From Afipia sp. (GTDB lineage Bacteria > Pseudomonadota > Alphaproteobacteria > Rhizobiales > Xanthobacteraceae), in contig JAFKEQ010000001.1 in NCBI GenBank assembly GCA_017308575.1, positions 930,001 through 994,000 of the forward strand: a stretch of DNA of 64,000 bases, written 5' to 3'. Below are positions 9,085-17,992 of this stretch, one piece after another. The first letter of the stretch is position 1, and each line of letters starts with the position of its first letter. The notes beneath the pieces were generated by a model, which saw nothing but the letters and a program-made list of their open reading frames with translations, was not told where the DNA came from and did no database searches. Made by a program: the position numbers and the translations under genes.

Positions 9085-9273
9085 CCGGGGCGACGAATCA
9101 TCAATCGCGATTCGCGATGGAACCGGCTTTCAGAATGTCTCTACAGAGTGTGAACGGAACGGCCTGAACCGGCGCGTGGTTAACTCTGCGTTAGGAAATT
9201 GCACTGCATCTTCGCTTTTGAACGCGACCGCGAAATTCCTTCCGTTTTGGCGTCGCGCTTCGGGAGAACTGCA

Positions 9274-9675
9274 ATGTGGTCCAGCCGCGAAGCCTTTGAG
9301 AACGACGTCTGCCCGGTGGGCGACGATTTGCTCGGAAGCCTGTATCGCGCCAGCGAACATGGCCTTCCCCAACTGGTTGAATCGGTCTCCGCCGATGTGC
9401 GGGCGATGCTGGCGCTGTTCTGTTACAAGCGCGCGCATCTGCATTCGATGAGCCTTGCCATCGCCGCCACTTGCAGCGAACGCGATCTCATCGAACAGGG
9501 CGGCATCGTCGGCTCGACCCTGTTCGCGATGTCGCGCGAAGCGCCATCTGCGGCACCGTCCGCCTCCGGCTCCCGCCGCAGCATCACGCTGTCGACACGG
9601 CCTCTCTCGACCTTCATCCCGGTCGCGGACGAGATCGAGGACGAGGACGGCAGCTTTGCGGCGATGCCGGCGTAA
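9274..9675 (+). CDS. Conserved hypothetical protein
   Basis: A 133-residue protein with no recognised domain. The ATG at 9274 has GGGAGA at 9262-9267. The first 70 residues are predicted helical (GDDLLGSLYRASEHGLPQLV and SADVRAMLALFCYKRAHLHSM). They are followed by a short cysteine-containing helix and a low-complexity Ser/Arg/Pro stretch, with an acidic tail (EIEDEDG). No signal peptide or membrane segment is seen. It stands alone between the dehalogenase gene and a convergent small gene. Codon usage looks like that of its neighbours, which supports it being real. Confidence 0.6.
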   Translation: MWSSREAFENDVCPVGDDLLGSLYRASEHGLPQLVESVSADVRAMLALFCYKRAHLHSMSLAIAATCSERDLIEQGGIVGSTLFAMSREAPSAAPSASGSRRSITLSTRPLSTFIPVADEIEDEDGSFAAMPA

Positions 9676-9699
9676 GTTTCCGCTAGGCTCGGCGATCGC

Positions 9700-9882
9700 T
9701 CAGCCCTGATGCGGGCCGCGCATCATCTTCAGCGCGTCCTCGACATGGCGCCACTCGCTGGCCTGTTCGGAGTCGCCCTGCGCCTCGCATTCCTGCGCGC
9801 GCTGCGCGGCCTTCGCGATAGCTTCAGCCCCGTGCATTTCCATCAATTGCCGGGCATAGGTGTGAATCTGGGTCTGTTGCAT
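9700..9882 (-). CDS. Small conserved protein (DUF6961-like)
   Basis: A 60-residue helical protein. The pattern YARQLMEMHG-A-E-A-I, a run of alanine-rich helix, then GDSEQASEWRHVEDALK resembles small alphaproteobacterial proteins that pair a helix with a G-D-x-x-x-x-x-x-W motif. The function of this type is unknown. It converges on the hypothetical gene to its left, with 24 bases between the stops. No partner gene is apparent. Confidence 0.6.
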   Translation of the reverse strand: MQQTQIHTYARQLMEMHGAEAIAKAAQRAQECEAQGDSEQASEWRHVEDALKMMRGPHQG

Positions 9883-9941
9883 GGGTCATGCTCCCTTCCC
9901 TTGGAAGAGGGCAATGCGCGGTGCGGTGGTTCGTTCCTGAA

Positions 9942-10268
9942 TTAAAGCGCGCCGGCGATGGAACTGTGCGGCAGGTCTCCGAGCCCGAACCGTCGCCGCG
10001 CCATCAGGCATTCGGGGTCGCCGGGCATGCAGGTGCGGCACACTTCGGGGCGTACATCATAAATTCCGCACGCCGTCTCGGTTCCGATCTTGCCGGTCAG
10101 CGCCATGCAGCGTTCACCCTCGCAGCGCATGCCGGACAGCCGGTCGTTGACCAGATTTTCCGGAATCAGATCGAGCGCGGCGTCGTCCTCGATGGTGAAG
10201 CGCGGCCAGTTGCGCGAATAGGCGCAGCACGCGCCGCAGCTCTGGCAGGGATTGTCTGCCGCACTCAT
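9942..10268 (-). CDS. YkgJ-family cysteine cluster protein
   Basis: A 108-residue protein with an N-terminal C-x-x-C-x-x-C-C motif (CQSCGACC) and further cysteines in CEGERC, TACGIY and PEVCRTCMPGDPEC. This is the layout of the YkgJ/UPF0153 family, thought to bind zinc or an iron-sulfur cluster. The ATG overlaps the stop codon of the upstream WYL regulator by four bases (ATGA at 10268..10265), so the two are translationally coupled. An upstream extension in the same frame is only the regulator gene read in another frame. Function unknown; co-expression with the regulator is the main clue. Confidence 0.85.
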   Translation of the reverse strand: MSAADNPCQSCGACCAYSRNWPRFTIEDDAALDLIPENLVNDRLSGMRCEGERCMALTGKIGTETACGIYDVRPEVCRTCMPGDPECLMARRRFGLGDLPHSSIAGAL

Positions 10269-10972
10269 AACGGATCGCACGCACGCCGGCGCATGTCCTG
10301 CATGTGTTTCATCCATCTTGCGCGCAGCACCGCGCGGCGCTCCGGATATTTCTCCTCCAGAAAGACGGCGTGTGCAATCCGGTCGATGCGGAAGGAGCGG
10401 AAGTCCGCGCGCAGTTCGCACCAGCCTGCGAGATGTCGGACGGCCTCGAGATAGCCGACGGCGATCGGCCAGACGGTCCGTTCGCTCTTGCGGCCCTGCT
10501 CGTCGCAATAGTGGAGCAGCACCTTCCGGGCGGCATGAATATGCGCGCGCAGTTGCGCCATATCGATCCGGTCCGCCGTGTCTTCCCGTTTCGGCGGGGT
10601 GCGGCTGGCCGGTTCGAGCGCCAGCGGCCGCAAGCGCTCCGGCACGGTCTCGACAATCTTGGCGATCAGGTCATCGGCGGCCTTCGCCAGCACCGGATCG
10701 GCGCGGCCGGCCACCCACTGCGCGCCCAGCACGGCGGCTTCGATCTCGTCCGGTGTCAGCATGAGCGGTGGCATGTCGAAACCCTTTTCCAGCACATAGC
10801 CTGTGCCGGCTTCGCCCCGGATCGGTACACGCTGGCCAATCAGGGTGGCGATGTCGCGATAGATCGTCCGCTTGGAGGTTTCGAGGTCTTCGGCGATGGC
10901 CTCGGCGGTCAGCGGCTTCCGGGCGCGCCGAAGCACCTGAATGATCTGAAACAGCCGGTCGGCGCGTCGCAT
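10265..10972 (-). CDS. YafY-type HTH and WYL-domain transcriptional regulator
   Basis: A 235-residue DeoR-like regulator. Residues 3-60 form the winged helix-turn-helix (RADRLFQIIQVLRR, then LTAEAIAEDLETSKRTIYRDIATL). Residues 135-215 form a WYL ligand domain with VGYLEAVRHLAGWCELR in place of the textbook W-Y-L. It is divergent from the glutathione S-transferase gene across 104 bases that contain a candidate operator. In related alphaproteobacteria such regulators commonly sit next to GST genes, so control of the neighbour is likely. It is followed without a gap by the YkgJ-like gene. Confidence 0.87.
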   Translation of the reverse strand: MRRADRLFQIIQVLRRARKPLTAEAIAEDLETSKRTIYRDIATLIGQRVPIRGEAGTGYVLEKGFDMPPLMLTPDEIEAAVLGAQWVAGRADPVLAKAADDLIAKIVETVPERLRPLALEPASRTPPKREDTADRIDMAQLRAHIHAARKVLLHYCDEQGRKSERTVWPIAVGYLEAVRHLAGWCELRADFRSFRIDRIAHAVFLEEKYPERRAVLRARWMKHMQDMRRRACDPL

Positions 10973-11006
10973 GTTTTTGATCCCGACGGCTCACGGCCGG
11001 TTTGCT

Positions 11007-11026
11007 GCTGACACCACGTTGGCAGC
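11007..11026. promoter_or_regulatory. Candidate operator of the WYL regulator
   Basis: GCTGACACCACGTTGGCAGC is an imperfect 20-base dyad in which 7 of 10 base pairs are complementary. It lies between the divergent WYL regulator and GST genes. The TGAC(A)...GTTG-CAG character fits operators reported for YafY-like regulators. Binding is inferred. Confidence 0.4.
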
Positions 11027-11076
11027 AGGGGGTAGCTACAAACGGACATCATTTCAACGTTCAAAGGATGTTCGCC

Positions 11077-11805
11077 ATGATCACGCTGTATGGTTTCGGT
11101 CCCTTTTTTGGCCTTCCCGAGGCCAGCCCCTTTGTCATCAAGGCCGAGGTTCAGCTCAAGATGGCCGGTCTTGCCTATACCAAACAGATTGGCTCGCGCG
11201 AGGAATCGCCGAAGGGCCAGCTGCCCTATATCGACGATGGCGGGCAGCGCATTGCGGACTCGACCTTCATCCGCATGCATGTCGAGAAAACCTATGGCGT
11301 GGATCTTGATGCCTCGCTCGACGAGCACCAGCGTGCCGAAGCCTGGGCCATCGAGCGGATGGTAGAGCATCAACTGTACTGGATGCTGGTGCACATGCGC
11401 TGGATGATGCAGGAGAATTTCGACAAGGGACCCTCGCATTTCTTCGATTCTGCGCCCGATGCGATTCGTGACAAGCTCCGTAGCGACGCGCGCGCCAATG
11501 TCGCGATGGCGCTTCGTTTCGCCGGACCAGCCCGCCACTCCCTGCCGGAAATCGTCGAACTCGGCACGCGCTCGTTGTCGTCGCTTTCCATGCTGCTCGG
11601 CTGGAAGCCATATCTCATGGGTGACGAGCCCTGCGGAGCGGACGCCATGATGTTCGCCGTGTTGTCCGGATTGCTGACGCCGTTCTTCGAATCTCCGTTT
11701 CGCGATCGTGTGCTGGAATTCTCCAATCTCGTCGGCTACGTGGACCGGATGATGGCGCGCTACTATTCCGGGCACGCGTGGCCGCGCTTGGCCGCAGCAG
11801 CCTGA
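11077..11805 (+). CDS. Glutathione S-transferase family protein
   Basis: A 242-residue protein with an N-terminal thioredoxin-fold GST domain (MITLYGFGPFFGLPEASPFVIKAEVQLKMAGL, then GQLPYIDDGGQRIADSTFI). The PY-I-DD-G-x-x-I-x-D-S segment is the glutathione-gamma-glutamyl binding motif. The helical C-terminal domain is of the Fax/metaxin type. AAAGGA directly before an ATG at 11068 serves the ATG at 11077 better, so the latter is taken as the start. It would conjugate glutathione to an electrophile in the cytoplasm. Control by the divergent WYL regulator is probable. Substrate unknown. Confidence 0.85.
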   Translation: MITLYGFGPFFGLPEASPFVIKAEVQLKMAGLAYTKQIGSREESPKGQLPYIDDGGQRIADSTFIRMHVEKTYGVDLDASLDEHQRAEAWAIERMVEHQLYWMLVHMRWMMQENFDKGPSHFFDSAPDAIRDKLRSDARANVAMALRFAGPARHSLPEIVELGTRSLSSLSMLLGWKPYLMGDEPCGADAMMFAVLSGLLTPFFESPFRDRVLEFSNLVGYVDRMMARYYSGHAWPRLAAAA

Positions 11806-11813
11806 CCGGACGC

Positions 11814-12440
11814 TCAGGAAGGCGGAAGTCGCAACTTCAGCGCGGCGATTTCCGCTTCAAGTTCGGCGATGCGCGCATCGCGGGTGTTGATGGCCTCGAC
11901 AACGTCGGCGGCATCGAACTTCATCGGAATATGCTGCGGGCAATTGGTGTCCCATGCGGCGATCTTGAACAGGATCGCCTGCTCGGGCCGTGCCTTGTAA
12001 TCCTTCGGCATCAGCGATGCGACCAGCGCGGGATCGTCCTCGATCACGCGCGCTTCGCCCCAGATCTTGACGCGGCGGCGGTTCACATAGTCGATCAGGA
12101 AAATGTAAGCCTTCGCATTTTCCGAAAGATTGCCCTGCGTGATGTATTGCCGGTTGCCGCGAAAGTCCGCGAAGGCGAGCGTGGTCCTGTCGAGAATCCG
12201 GATGAAGCCCGCAGGTCCGCCGCGATGCTGGATATAGGGCTGCCCGTCGGCGGAGGCCGTCGCGAGGAAAAAGCTGGTCTGCTCGCCAATGAAGGCCGCA
12301 AGTCCTTCATCGATCTCGGTGCGCCAGCCGCCGCCATCTTCCATGTGGGCATAGCCGCCGCGCGAGCCCTTGCGGGTCTGGATCGCCTTGACGGCGGGCG
12401 TGAAGGCGACATCGCTGGAGTATGTGTGCGGGACCGTCAT
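11814..12440 (-). CDS. Pyridoxamine 5'-phosphate oxidase-like FMN-binding protein
   Basis: A 208-residue split-barrel flavoprotein. The core, roughly residues 50-150, has ASADGQPYIQHRGGPAGFIRILDRTTLAFADFRGNRQYITQGNL, typical of the FMN-binding PNPOx-like family. A C-terminal coiled helix follows (INTRDARIAELEAEIAALKLRL). The start is set by AGGAGG six bases before the ATG; an upstream in-frame start at 12470 is less likely. It is divergent from a LysR regulator, the classical arrangement for a LysR target. The reaction is unknown; relatives reduce or bind F420, FMN or haem-like ligands. Confidence 0.83.
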   Translation of the reverse strand: MTVPHTYSSDVAFTPAVKAIQTRKGSRGGYAHMEDGGGWRTEIDEGLAAFIGEQTSFFLATASADGQPYIQHRGGPAGFIRILDRTTLAFADFRGNRQYITQGNLSENAKAYIFLIDYVNRRRVKIWGEARVIEDDPALVASLMPKDYKARPEQAILFKIAAWDTNCPQHIPMKFDAADVVEAINTRDARIAELEAEIAALKLRLPPS

Positions 12441-12495
12441 GACGGCCTCCTGAAGCTGTTGATCGCCCAAAAATAAGGTTTGTACCTCTCCGCAA

Positions 12496-12524
12496 CAATG
12501 ATCCCGGTTGACACTTCATCATTG
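12496..12524. promoter_or_regulatory. Candidate LysR operator overlapping a -35 box
   Basis: CAATGAT (12496-12502) and ATCATTG (12518-12524) are perfect 7-base inverted arms with a 15-base spacer. TTGACA at 12508-12513 lies between the arms and could be the -35 of the LysR gene. A dyad here in a divergent LysR intergenic region fits autoregulation. Confidence 0.42.
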
Positions 12525-12543
12525 CATAAGCTGAAATAATGCC

Positions 12544-13437
12544 ATGGACCGTCTCGATGCCATGCGCGCCTTTGTCTCCGTTGCGGATCTTGCGGGCTTT
12601 GCGCCCGCAGCGCGCAAGCTCGGGCTGTCGGCATCCGCCGTGACGCGTCTGGTCGCCGGGCTTGAAGAGCATCTCGGCGCGCGCCTGCTCCAGCGCACCA
12701 CGCGCTCGGTGGCGCTAACGGATGTCGGCGCGCGGTTTCTCGAACGCGCCCGCCGGATTCTTGCCGACATGGAGGAGGCGGAAGCGTCGGCGCAGACGGA
12801 ACGCACCCAGCCATCGGGCAAGCTGGTGGTGTCCGCACCCCTCATGTTCGGCCGGCTCTATGTCGGCCCGGTCATGTCGGCCTATCTGAAGACTTATCCG
12901 CGGGTAAACGGCGAACTGCGGCTCTCGGACCGGATGATCAATCTGGTGGACGAGGGCGTGGATATCGCGGTGCGCATCGGACATCTGGCGGATTCCAGCG
13001 TGATGGCGCGCGCGGTCGGCGACATGCGGCGCGTGGTGGTCGCCTCGCCGCGTTATCTGAAAGCGCGCGGCACGCCGCTCAGGCCGTTCGATCTTGCCGG
13101 GCATGAAGTCATCCAGTTCATCGGCGGAAATTCGGAGTGGCGCTTCACCGAAAGCGGCCGTGATCTCCGCGTGCCGGTCACGTCACGCTTCTCCACCAAC
13201 AGCACCGACGCCGCGATCCTGCATGCGGAGCAGGGCGGAGGTCTGGTCAACGTGCTGGCCTATCAGGCCGTGGAAGCGATCAAAGCCAGGCGATTGCGAA
13301 TCGTGCTGGCGGAATACGAACCGCCGCCACTGCCGATCCATCTCGTCTATCCGACGTCGCGTCTGCTCTCCGCGAAGGTCCGGGCGTTCGTCGATCTGGT
13401 GGCGGCGGAAACCGACTGGCATTTCGGGACGAGATAA
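12544..13437 (+). CDS. LysR family transcriptional regulator
   Basis: A 297-residue LysR regulator. Residues 1-60 form the winged helix-turn-helix (MDRLDAMRAFVSVADLAGFAPAARKLGLSASAVTRLVAGLE). Residues 90-290 form the periplasmic-binding-protein-like effector domain (GKLVVSAPLMFGRLYVGPVM and onward). The HTH resembles the large subgroup often annotated as DmlR/PecT-like. It is divergent from the PNPOx-like flavoprotein gene, which is its most likely target. The inducer is unknown. Confidence 0.9.
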   Translation: MDRLDAMRAFVSVADLAGFAPAARKLGLSASAVTRLVAGLEEHLGARLLQRTTRSVALTDVGARFLERARRILADMEEAEASAQTERTQPSGKLVVSAPLMFGRLYVGPVMSAYLKTYPRVNGELRLSDRMINLVDEGVDIAVRIGHLADSSVMARAVGDMRRVVVASPRYLKARGTPLRPFDLAGHEVIQFIGGNSEWRFTESGRDLRVPVTSRFSTNSTDAAILHAEQGGGLVNVLAYQAVEAIKARRLRIVLAEYEPPPLPIHLVYPTSRLLSAKVRAFVDLVAAETDWHFGTR

Positions 13438-13456
13438 TCGTCTAACGTTCGGATTG

Positions 13457-13551
13457 CCTCATGGTGAGGAGGCGCTCTTGCGCCGTCTCGAACCATGAGG
13501 CTCACCTCGTCCTTCGAGACGCGATCCTCCGGATCGCTCCTCAGGATGAGG
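13457..13551. repeat. Palindromic repeat, family 2, copy b
   Basis: CCTCATGGTGAGGAGGCGC at one end and TCCTCAGGATGAGG at the other, with internal GTCTCGAACCATGAGG and CCTTCGAGACGCGATCC segments. It lies between the convergent LysR and thioesterase genes. Confidence 0.75.
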
Positions 13552-13562
13552 TGAGCAAAGAG

Positions 13563-14030
13563 CTAGTCTTTCTGTAGAGCTTTCCTCCTTAGCGCCTTGA
13601 AGGTCGCATTCGCCCGTGCGCATGGCTCGCCATCGGCGGTGACGAAACACTGCGCGAAATAGATCGAGCCGCCCGGCTTCACGAAGGTGGTGTCGATCTG
13701 AAGCCATTGTCCGATGCCGGCGGAGCCAAGGAAGTCCACCGACAGATTCACGGTGACAAGACCTTGCGAGACGCTTCTGTCGACCTTGAGCCCGCAGCTC
13801 AATCCCATGGCGTTGTCGGCCAGCGCGGTGATCAGTCCGCCGTGAACAAGCCCGCGCGAATTGGTATGCGGTGTCGTCAGCCGCAGCCCGAGAATGATCG
13901 CGTCGGGCGTCTTGCGGGCATAGATCGGCTCCCACGGTTCGGTGAGCGGGCTGCGGCGCTCATGAGGCGCGAAGCCCGGTGGAATATCGGCGGGATGGTC
14001 TGTCGTCATTGTCGCGCTCGCCCGATGCAT
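13563..14030 (-). CDS. PaaI-family hotdog thioesterase
   Basis: A 155-residue hotdog-fold protein. The segment SRGLVHGGLITALADNAMGLSC is the conserved helix of PaaI/YdiI-type acyl-CoA thioesterases, with the active-site acid expected in ALADNA. The strand VTVNLSVDFLGSAGIGQWLQID follows as usual. It likely hydrolyses aromatic or medium-chain acyl-CoA in the cytoplasm, perhaps to release trapped CoA. The start at 14030 has GCAGG upstream; an ATG seven codons further in (14009) is nearly as good. It is downstream of pobA on the same strand, separated by a hairpin. Confidence 0.82.
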   Translation of the reverse strand: MHRASATMTTDHPADIPPGFAPHERRSPLTEPWEPIYARKTPDAIILGLRLTTPHTNSRGLVHGGLITALADNAMGLSCGLKVDRSVSQGLVTVNLSVDFLGSAGIGQWLQIDTTFVKPGGSIYFAQCFVTADGEPCARANATFKALRRKALQKD

Positions 14031-14137
14031 GGTGTTGCCTGCATCATAAGGCGGACGACGTGTGCGATCATGCGAAATCAAGTTTGAAACGTCACGCTGC
14101 CGGATGTTTGAAACGAAAGCGTGCTGTTCTCGCTTTA

Positions 14138-14163
14138 CCTCTCCCCGCAAGAGCGGGGAGAGG
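14138..14163. terminator. Hairpin 3' of pobA (family 3 repeat half)
   Basis: CCTCTCCCCGC and GCGGGGAGAGG are perfect 11-base arms around AAGA. It starts five bases after the pobA stop on the minus strand. The same CCTCTCCCC core recurs at 36.1, 37.4, 47.0 and 47.4 kb. No T-run is present. Confidence 0.6.
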
Positions 14164-14168
14164 GGCTG

Positions 14169-15344
<1,176 letters not shown>

Positions 15345-15404
15345 TCACTCCCGTCTGCGGCATCGTTAACCGGTCCGCGAATATAGGTTTTGCGAGCCCG
15401 AAAA

Positions 15405-15427
15405 TTTGATTATACCAGATAACAATC
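15405..15427. promoter_or_regulatory. TTTGAT-N7-GATAAC motif upstream of the orphan binding protein
   Basis: TTTGAT (15405-15410), seven bases, then GATAAC and AATC, in an AT-rich patch between divergent pobA and the binding-protein gene. Nearly the same motif (TTTGAT-N6-GATAAC) lies at 21656-21673, upstream of the MarR gene and the livH permease gene. It may be a common MarR operator. Confidence 0.35.
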
Positions 15428-15542
15428 TGCGGAAAGGCCGTTGGCCGCGGAGGAGATGGTGCATTGCAAAGAGCCGTCACCGCGCCGCTCGGCCGCCGAA
15501 TGAAATCTGAGAAACCTGAAAAACGTATTTGGGAGGATTTTG

Positions 15543-16697
15543 ATGAAGAAGATGACCTGGACCGCCATCGTGACGGCGGCCACTATTGCGCTGCCCGGTG
15601 CTGTGACCCTGGCTGCGGCGCAGGATATCACCGTCGGCGTCAGCATCAGCACCACCGGTCCCGCCGCGGCCCTCGGTATCCCGGAAAAGAATGCGATGGA
15701 GTTCGTGCCGACCGAAATTGGCGGCGCCAAGATCAAGACCATCCTGCTGGATGACGCCGGCGATCCGACCGCGGCGACCACCAATGCGCGCCGCTTCGTA
15801 ACCGAATCCAACGCCGACATCATCATCGGCTCTTCCACCACGCCGCCGTCGATCGCAATCTCGACCGTCGCCAACGAAGTGGGCGTGCCGCAGTTCAGCC
15901 TCGCGCCGATGCCGATCACGCCGGCCCGCCAGAAGTGGACCGCCGTGATGCCGCAGCCGGTGCCGATCATGGGCAAGGTGCTCTATGAGCACATGAAGAA
16001 GCACAACGTAAAGACCGTCGGCTATATCGGCTTCTCGGATTCCTACGGCGACCTCTGGCTCAACGATCTGAAGACCCAGACCGGCGCCATGGGCGGCATC
16101 ACCGTCGTGGCGGAAGAACGCTATGCGCGTCCCGATACGTCCGTCGCCGGCCAGGTGCTGAAGCTGGTGGCCGCCAATCCGGATGCGATCCTGATCGGCG
16201 CCTCGGGCACCGGCGCGGCGCTGCCGCAGTCGGCGCTGCGCGAGCGCGGTTACAAGGGCCTGATCTACCAGACCCACGGCGCGGCGGCGATGGACTTCAT
16301 CCGCATCGCGGGTCCGTCGGCGGAAGGTGTGATCATGGCGGCGGGTCCGGTGATGGCTCCCGAAGGCCAGGCCGACAGCGCGCTGACCAAGAAGCCGGGG
16401 CTGGCTTTGAACGCAGCCTATGAGAAGAAGTATGGCGCCAACACCCGCAGCCAGTTCGCGGGCCATATGTACGATGCGTTCGAAGTGCTCAAGCGCGTGG
16501 TGCCGGTGGCGCTGAAGACCGCGAAGCCCGGTACGCCGGAATTCCGCGAAGCGATCCGCAAGGCGTTGCTGAGCGAGAAGGAACTCCCGGCCAGCCAGGG
16601 CGTCTACAACTTCACCGAAACCAACCGTTTCGGCACGGACGACCGCTCGCGCATCCTGCTGACCGTGAAGAACGGCAAGTATGAAGTAATCAAGTAA
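15543..16697 (+). CDS. Branched-chain-type ABC transporter substrate-binding protein (orphan)
   Basis: A periplasmic type I binding protein of 384 residues (leucine/isoleucine/valine-binding fold). The signal peptide is residues 1-27 (KK, hydrophobic core, then AAAQD), without a lipobox. Motifs include VGVSISTTGPAAALGIPEKNAMEF and the hinge-proximal DDAGDPTAATTNARRFV. GGGAGGA at 15531-15537 supports the ATG at 15543, since a TTG three bases earlier is too close. Its transporter genes are probably livH, livM-livG and livF at 18-21.5 kb on the other strand, with a cyclase gene in between. Divergence from pobA suggests an aromatic acid ligand. A clear terminator follows. Confidence 0.88.
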   Translation: MKKMTWTAIVTAATIALPGAVTLAAAQDITVGVSISTTGPAAALGIPEKNAMEFVPTEIGGAKIKTILLDDAGDPTAATTNARRFVTESNADIIIGSSTTPPSIAISTVANEVGVPQFSLAPMPITPARQKWTAVMPQPVPIMGKVLYEHMKKHNVKTVGYIGFSDSYGDLWLNDLKTQTGAMGGITVVAEERYARPDTSVAGQVLKLVAANPDAILIGASGTGAALPQSALRERGYKGLIYQTHGAAAMDFIRIAGPSAEGVIMAAGPVMAPEGQADSALTKKPGLALNAAYEKKYGANTRSQFAGHMYDAFEVLKRVVPVALKTAKPGTPEFREAIRKALLSEKELPASQGVYNFTETNRFGTDDRSRILLTVKNGKYEVIK

Positions 16698-16721
16698 GCG
16701 TCAGCGACAGACCTAAAGCGA

Positions 16722-16753
16722 AATGCCCGGCCTTGTGCCGGGCATTTTGTTTG
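16722..16753 (+). terminator. Rho-independent terminator of the binding-protein gene
   Basis: AAATGCCCGGC and GCCGGGCATTT form 11-base arms around CTTGT, followed by TGTTT. It lies 25 bases after the stop codon and ends just before the convergent cyclase gene. Confidence 0.8.
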
Positions 16754-16761
16754 GCGTCTCG

Positions 16762-17769
16762 CTAGGCGAGTCCGGTGACGGCGATACCGCCGGACCGGCC
16801 GCGAATATCCCGGACGCCAAGGTCCAGCAGCGCGATCGGCGGTTCGGACTTGAACCGGTCGATGGCCGCGCGCGAGGCGACGAAACCGCCGTCCACATCG
16901 CGGCTGAGTTCCTCGAGCCGTGCAGCGGTGTTCATGACATCGCCATTGAACACGATGGCGCGCTTGATGTCGCCGATCTCGCCGACAATGACAGGACCGA
17001 AATGCAGGCTGCCGCGAATCCGCGGTGCGACGCCGAATTCCTTTTCGAACCGGGCCTGAAACTGCCGCAGCGTGTCGCGCATCGCCAGAAAGCAGCGCAG
17101 CGGGCGGCAATCCACCGCGCCGGAAGCTTCCGGCCAGGTGACGATGATTTCGTCGCCGACATAGTTCAGCACCTCGCCGCGATAGTCGATCACCGGGCCG
17201 GTGAGGGTGCGGAACGTCCTGTCAAGAAAACGATGGATGCCGAGGCCGCCGAGGCTTTCGGCCAGTGTGGTCGATCCGGCGATGTCCACGAACAGCACGA
17301 AGCGGCTTTCTTCAACCGGCGCATGGTAACGGCCGGTCAGCAGATGAAAAAAGGCGCGGGGGCCGATGATGTTGGAAATCGCGAACAGCAGGTTCAATGC
17401 GACGGCCAGCACGGCGGAGAAGATGATGGGCGTCCACACATCCTGACCGGGATTCGGCGTGCGCCCCGCGATCAGGACACCGAGATCGAAATACTGCACC
17501 GGGATGATCACGGCCGCATAGAACGCGCTGCGGACAGCGAGGCTCGCGCTGAACGACAGGCTGCCCAGCCAGTCTCGCAGTGGTCCCGATGAGGCGAACA
17601 GTTCAAACGTGCCGATCGCGCCGCTGATCAGGACGCCGTAGATGACGCCGATCAGCAGATCCGATGGCGACAGGCCGGAATGGGCGGCGACAAAGACGAT
17701 TCCGCTGAGTGCACCGGCTCCAAGAATCGCCGCCAAAAAGCGCAGCTTTCGCTGTGACCGCGCATCCAT
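16762..17769 (-). CDS. Membrane-bound class III adenylate/guanylate cyclase
   Basis: A 335-residue protein with about four N-terminal transmembrane helices (within residues 8-150) and a C-terminal class III cyclase domain. Both metal-binding aspartates are visible (LFVDIAGSTTLAE and VGDEIIV). The transition-state residues are in MNTAARLEE, and the base-specifying Asp in EIGDIKR. The lysine that normally precedes the -x-x-GD motif is replaced by Asn (LNYVGDE). That residue helps select adenine, so substrate preference is uncertain. The start at MDARSQRK (17769) is preferred over one 25 codons upstream. The signal sensed is unknown. It is convergent with the binding-protein gene. Confidence 0.83.
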   Translation of the reverse strand: MDARSQRKLRFLAAILGAGALSGIVFVAAHSGLSPSDLLIGVIYGVLISGAIGTFELFASSGPLRDWLGSLSFSASLAVRSAFYAAVIIPVQYFDLGVLIAGRTPNPGQDVWTPIIFSAVLAVALNLLFAISNIIGPRAFFHLLTGRYHAPVEESRFVLFVDIAGSTTLAESLGGLGIHRFLDRTFRTLTGPVIDYRGEVLNYVGDEIIVTWPEASGAVDCRPLRCFLAMRDTLRQFQARFEKEFGVAPRIRGSLHFGPVIVGEIGDIKRAIVFNGDVMNTAARLEELSRDVDGGFVASRAAIDRFKSEPPIALLDLGVRDIRGRSGGIAVTGLA

Positions 17770-17876
17770 GATCGAAGTGCCCCCGCACGAAGATGTTGCG
17801 GGAGCCAGTATCGGCCAGAGACTGCCAATCCACAACATATACACGACGTCGTCCCGGCGAAGGCGCGGAGGTGGCC

Positions 17877-17980
17877 CGTCATCCTGAGGTGCGAGCTCTT
17901 GCGAGCCTCGAAGGATGACGTGCCAAGAAACGCCGGCGCCCTTCGAGGCCTTCGCTTCGCTACGGCACCTCAGGGTGACG
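17877..17980. repeat. Palindromic repeat, family 2, copy c
   Basis: CGTCATCCTGAGGTGCGAGC at the left and GGCACCTCAGGGTGACG at the right, with internal CCTCGAAGGATGACG and CCCTTCGAGGCC segments. A short piece of another repeat (CGTCGTCCCGGCGAAGGC, 17848-17865) abuts it; compare 63643-63752. It lies just downstream of livF on the minus strand. Confidence 0.75.
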
Positions 17981-17992
17981 GTATACTTCTGA

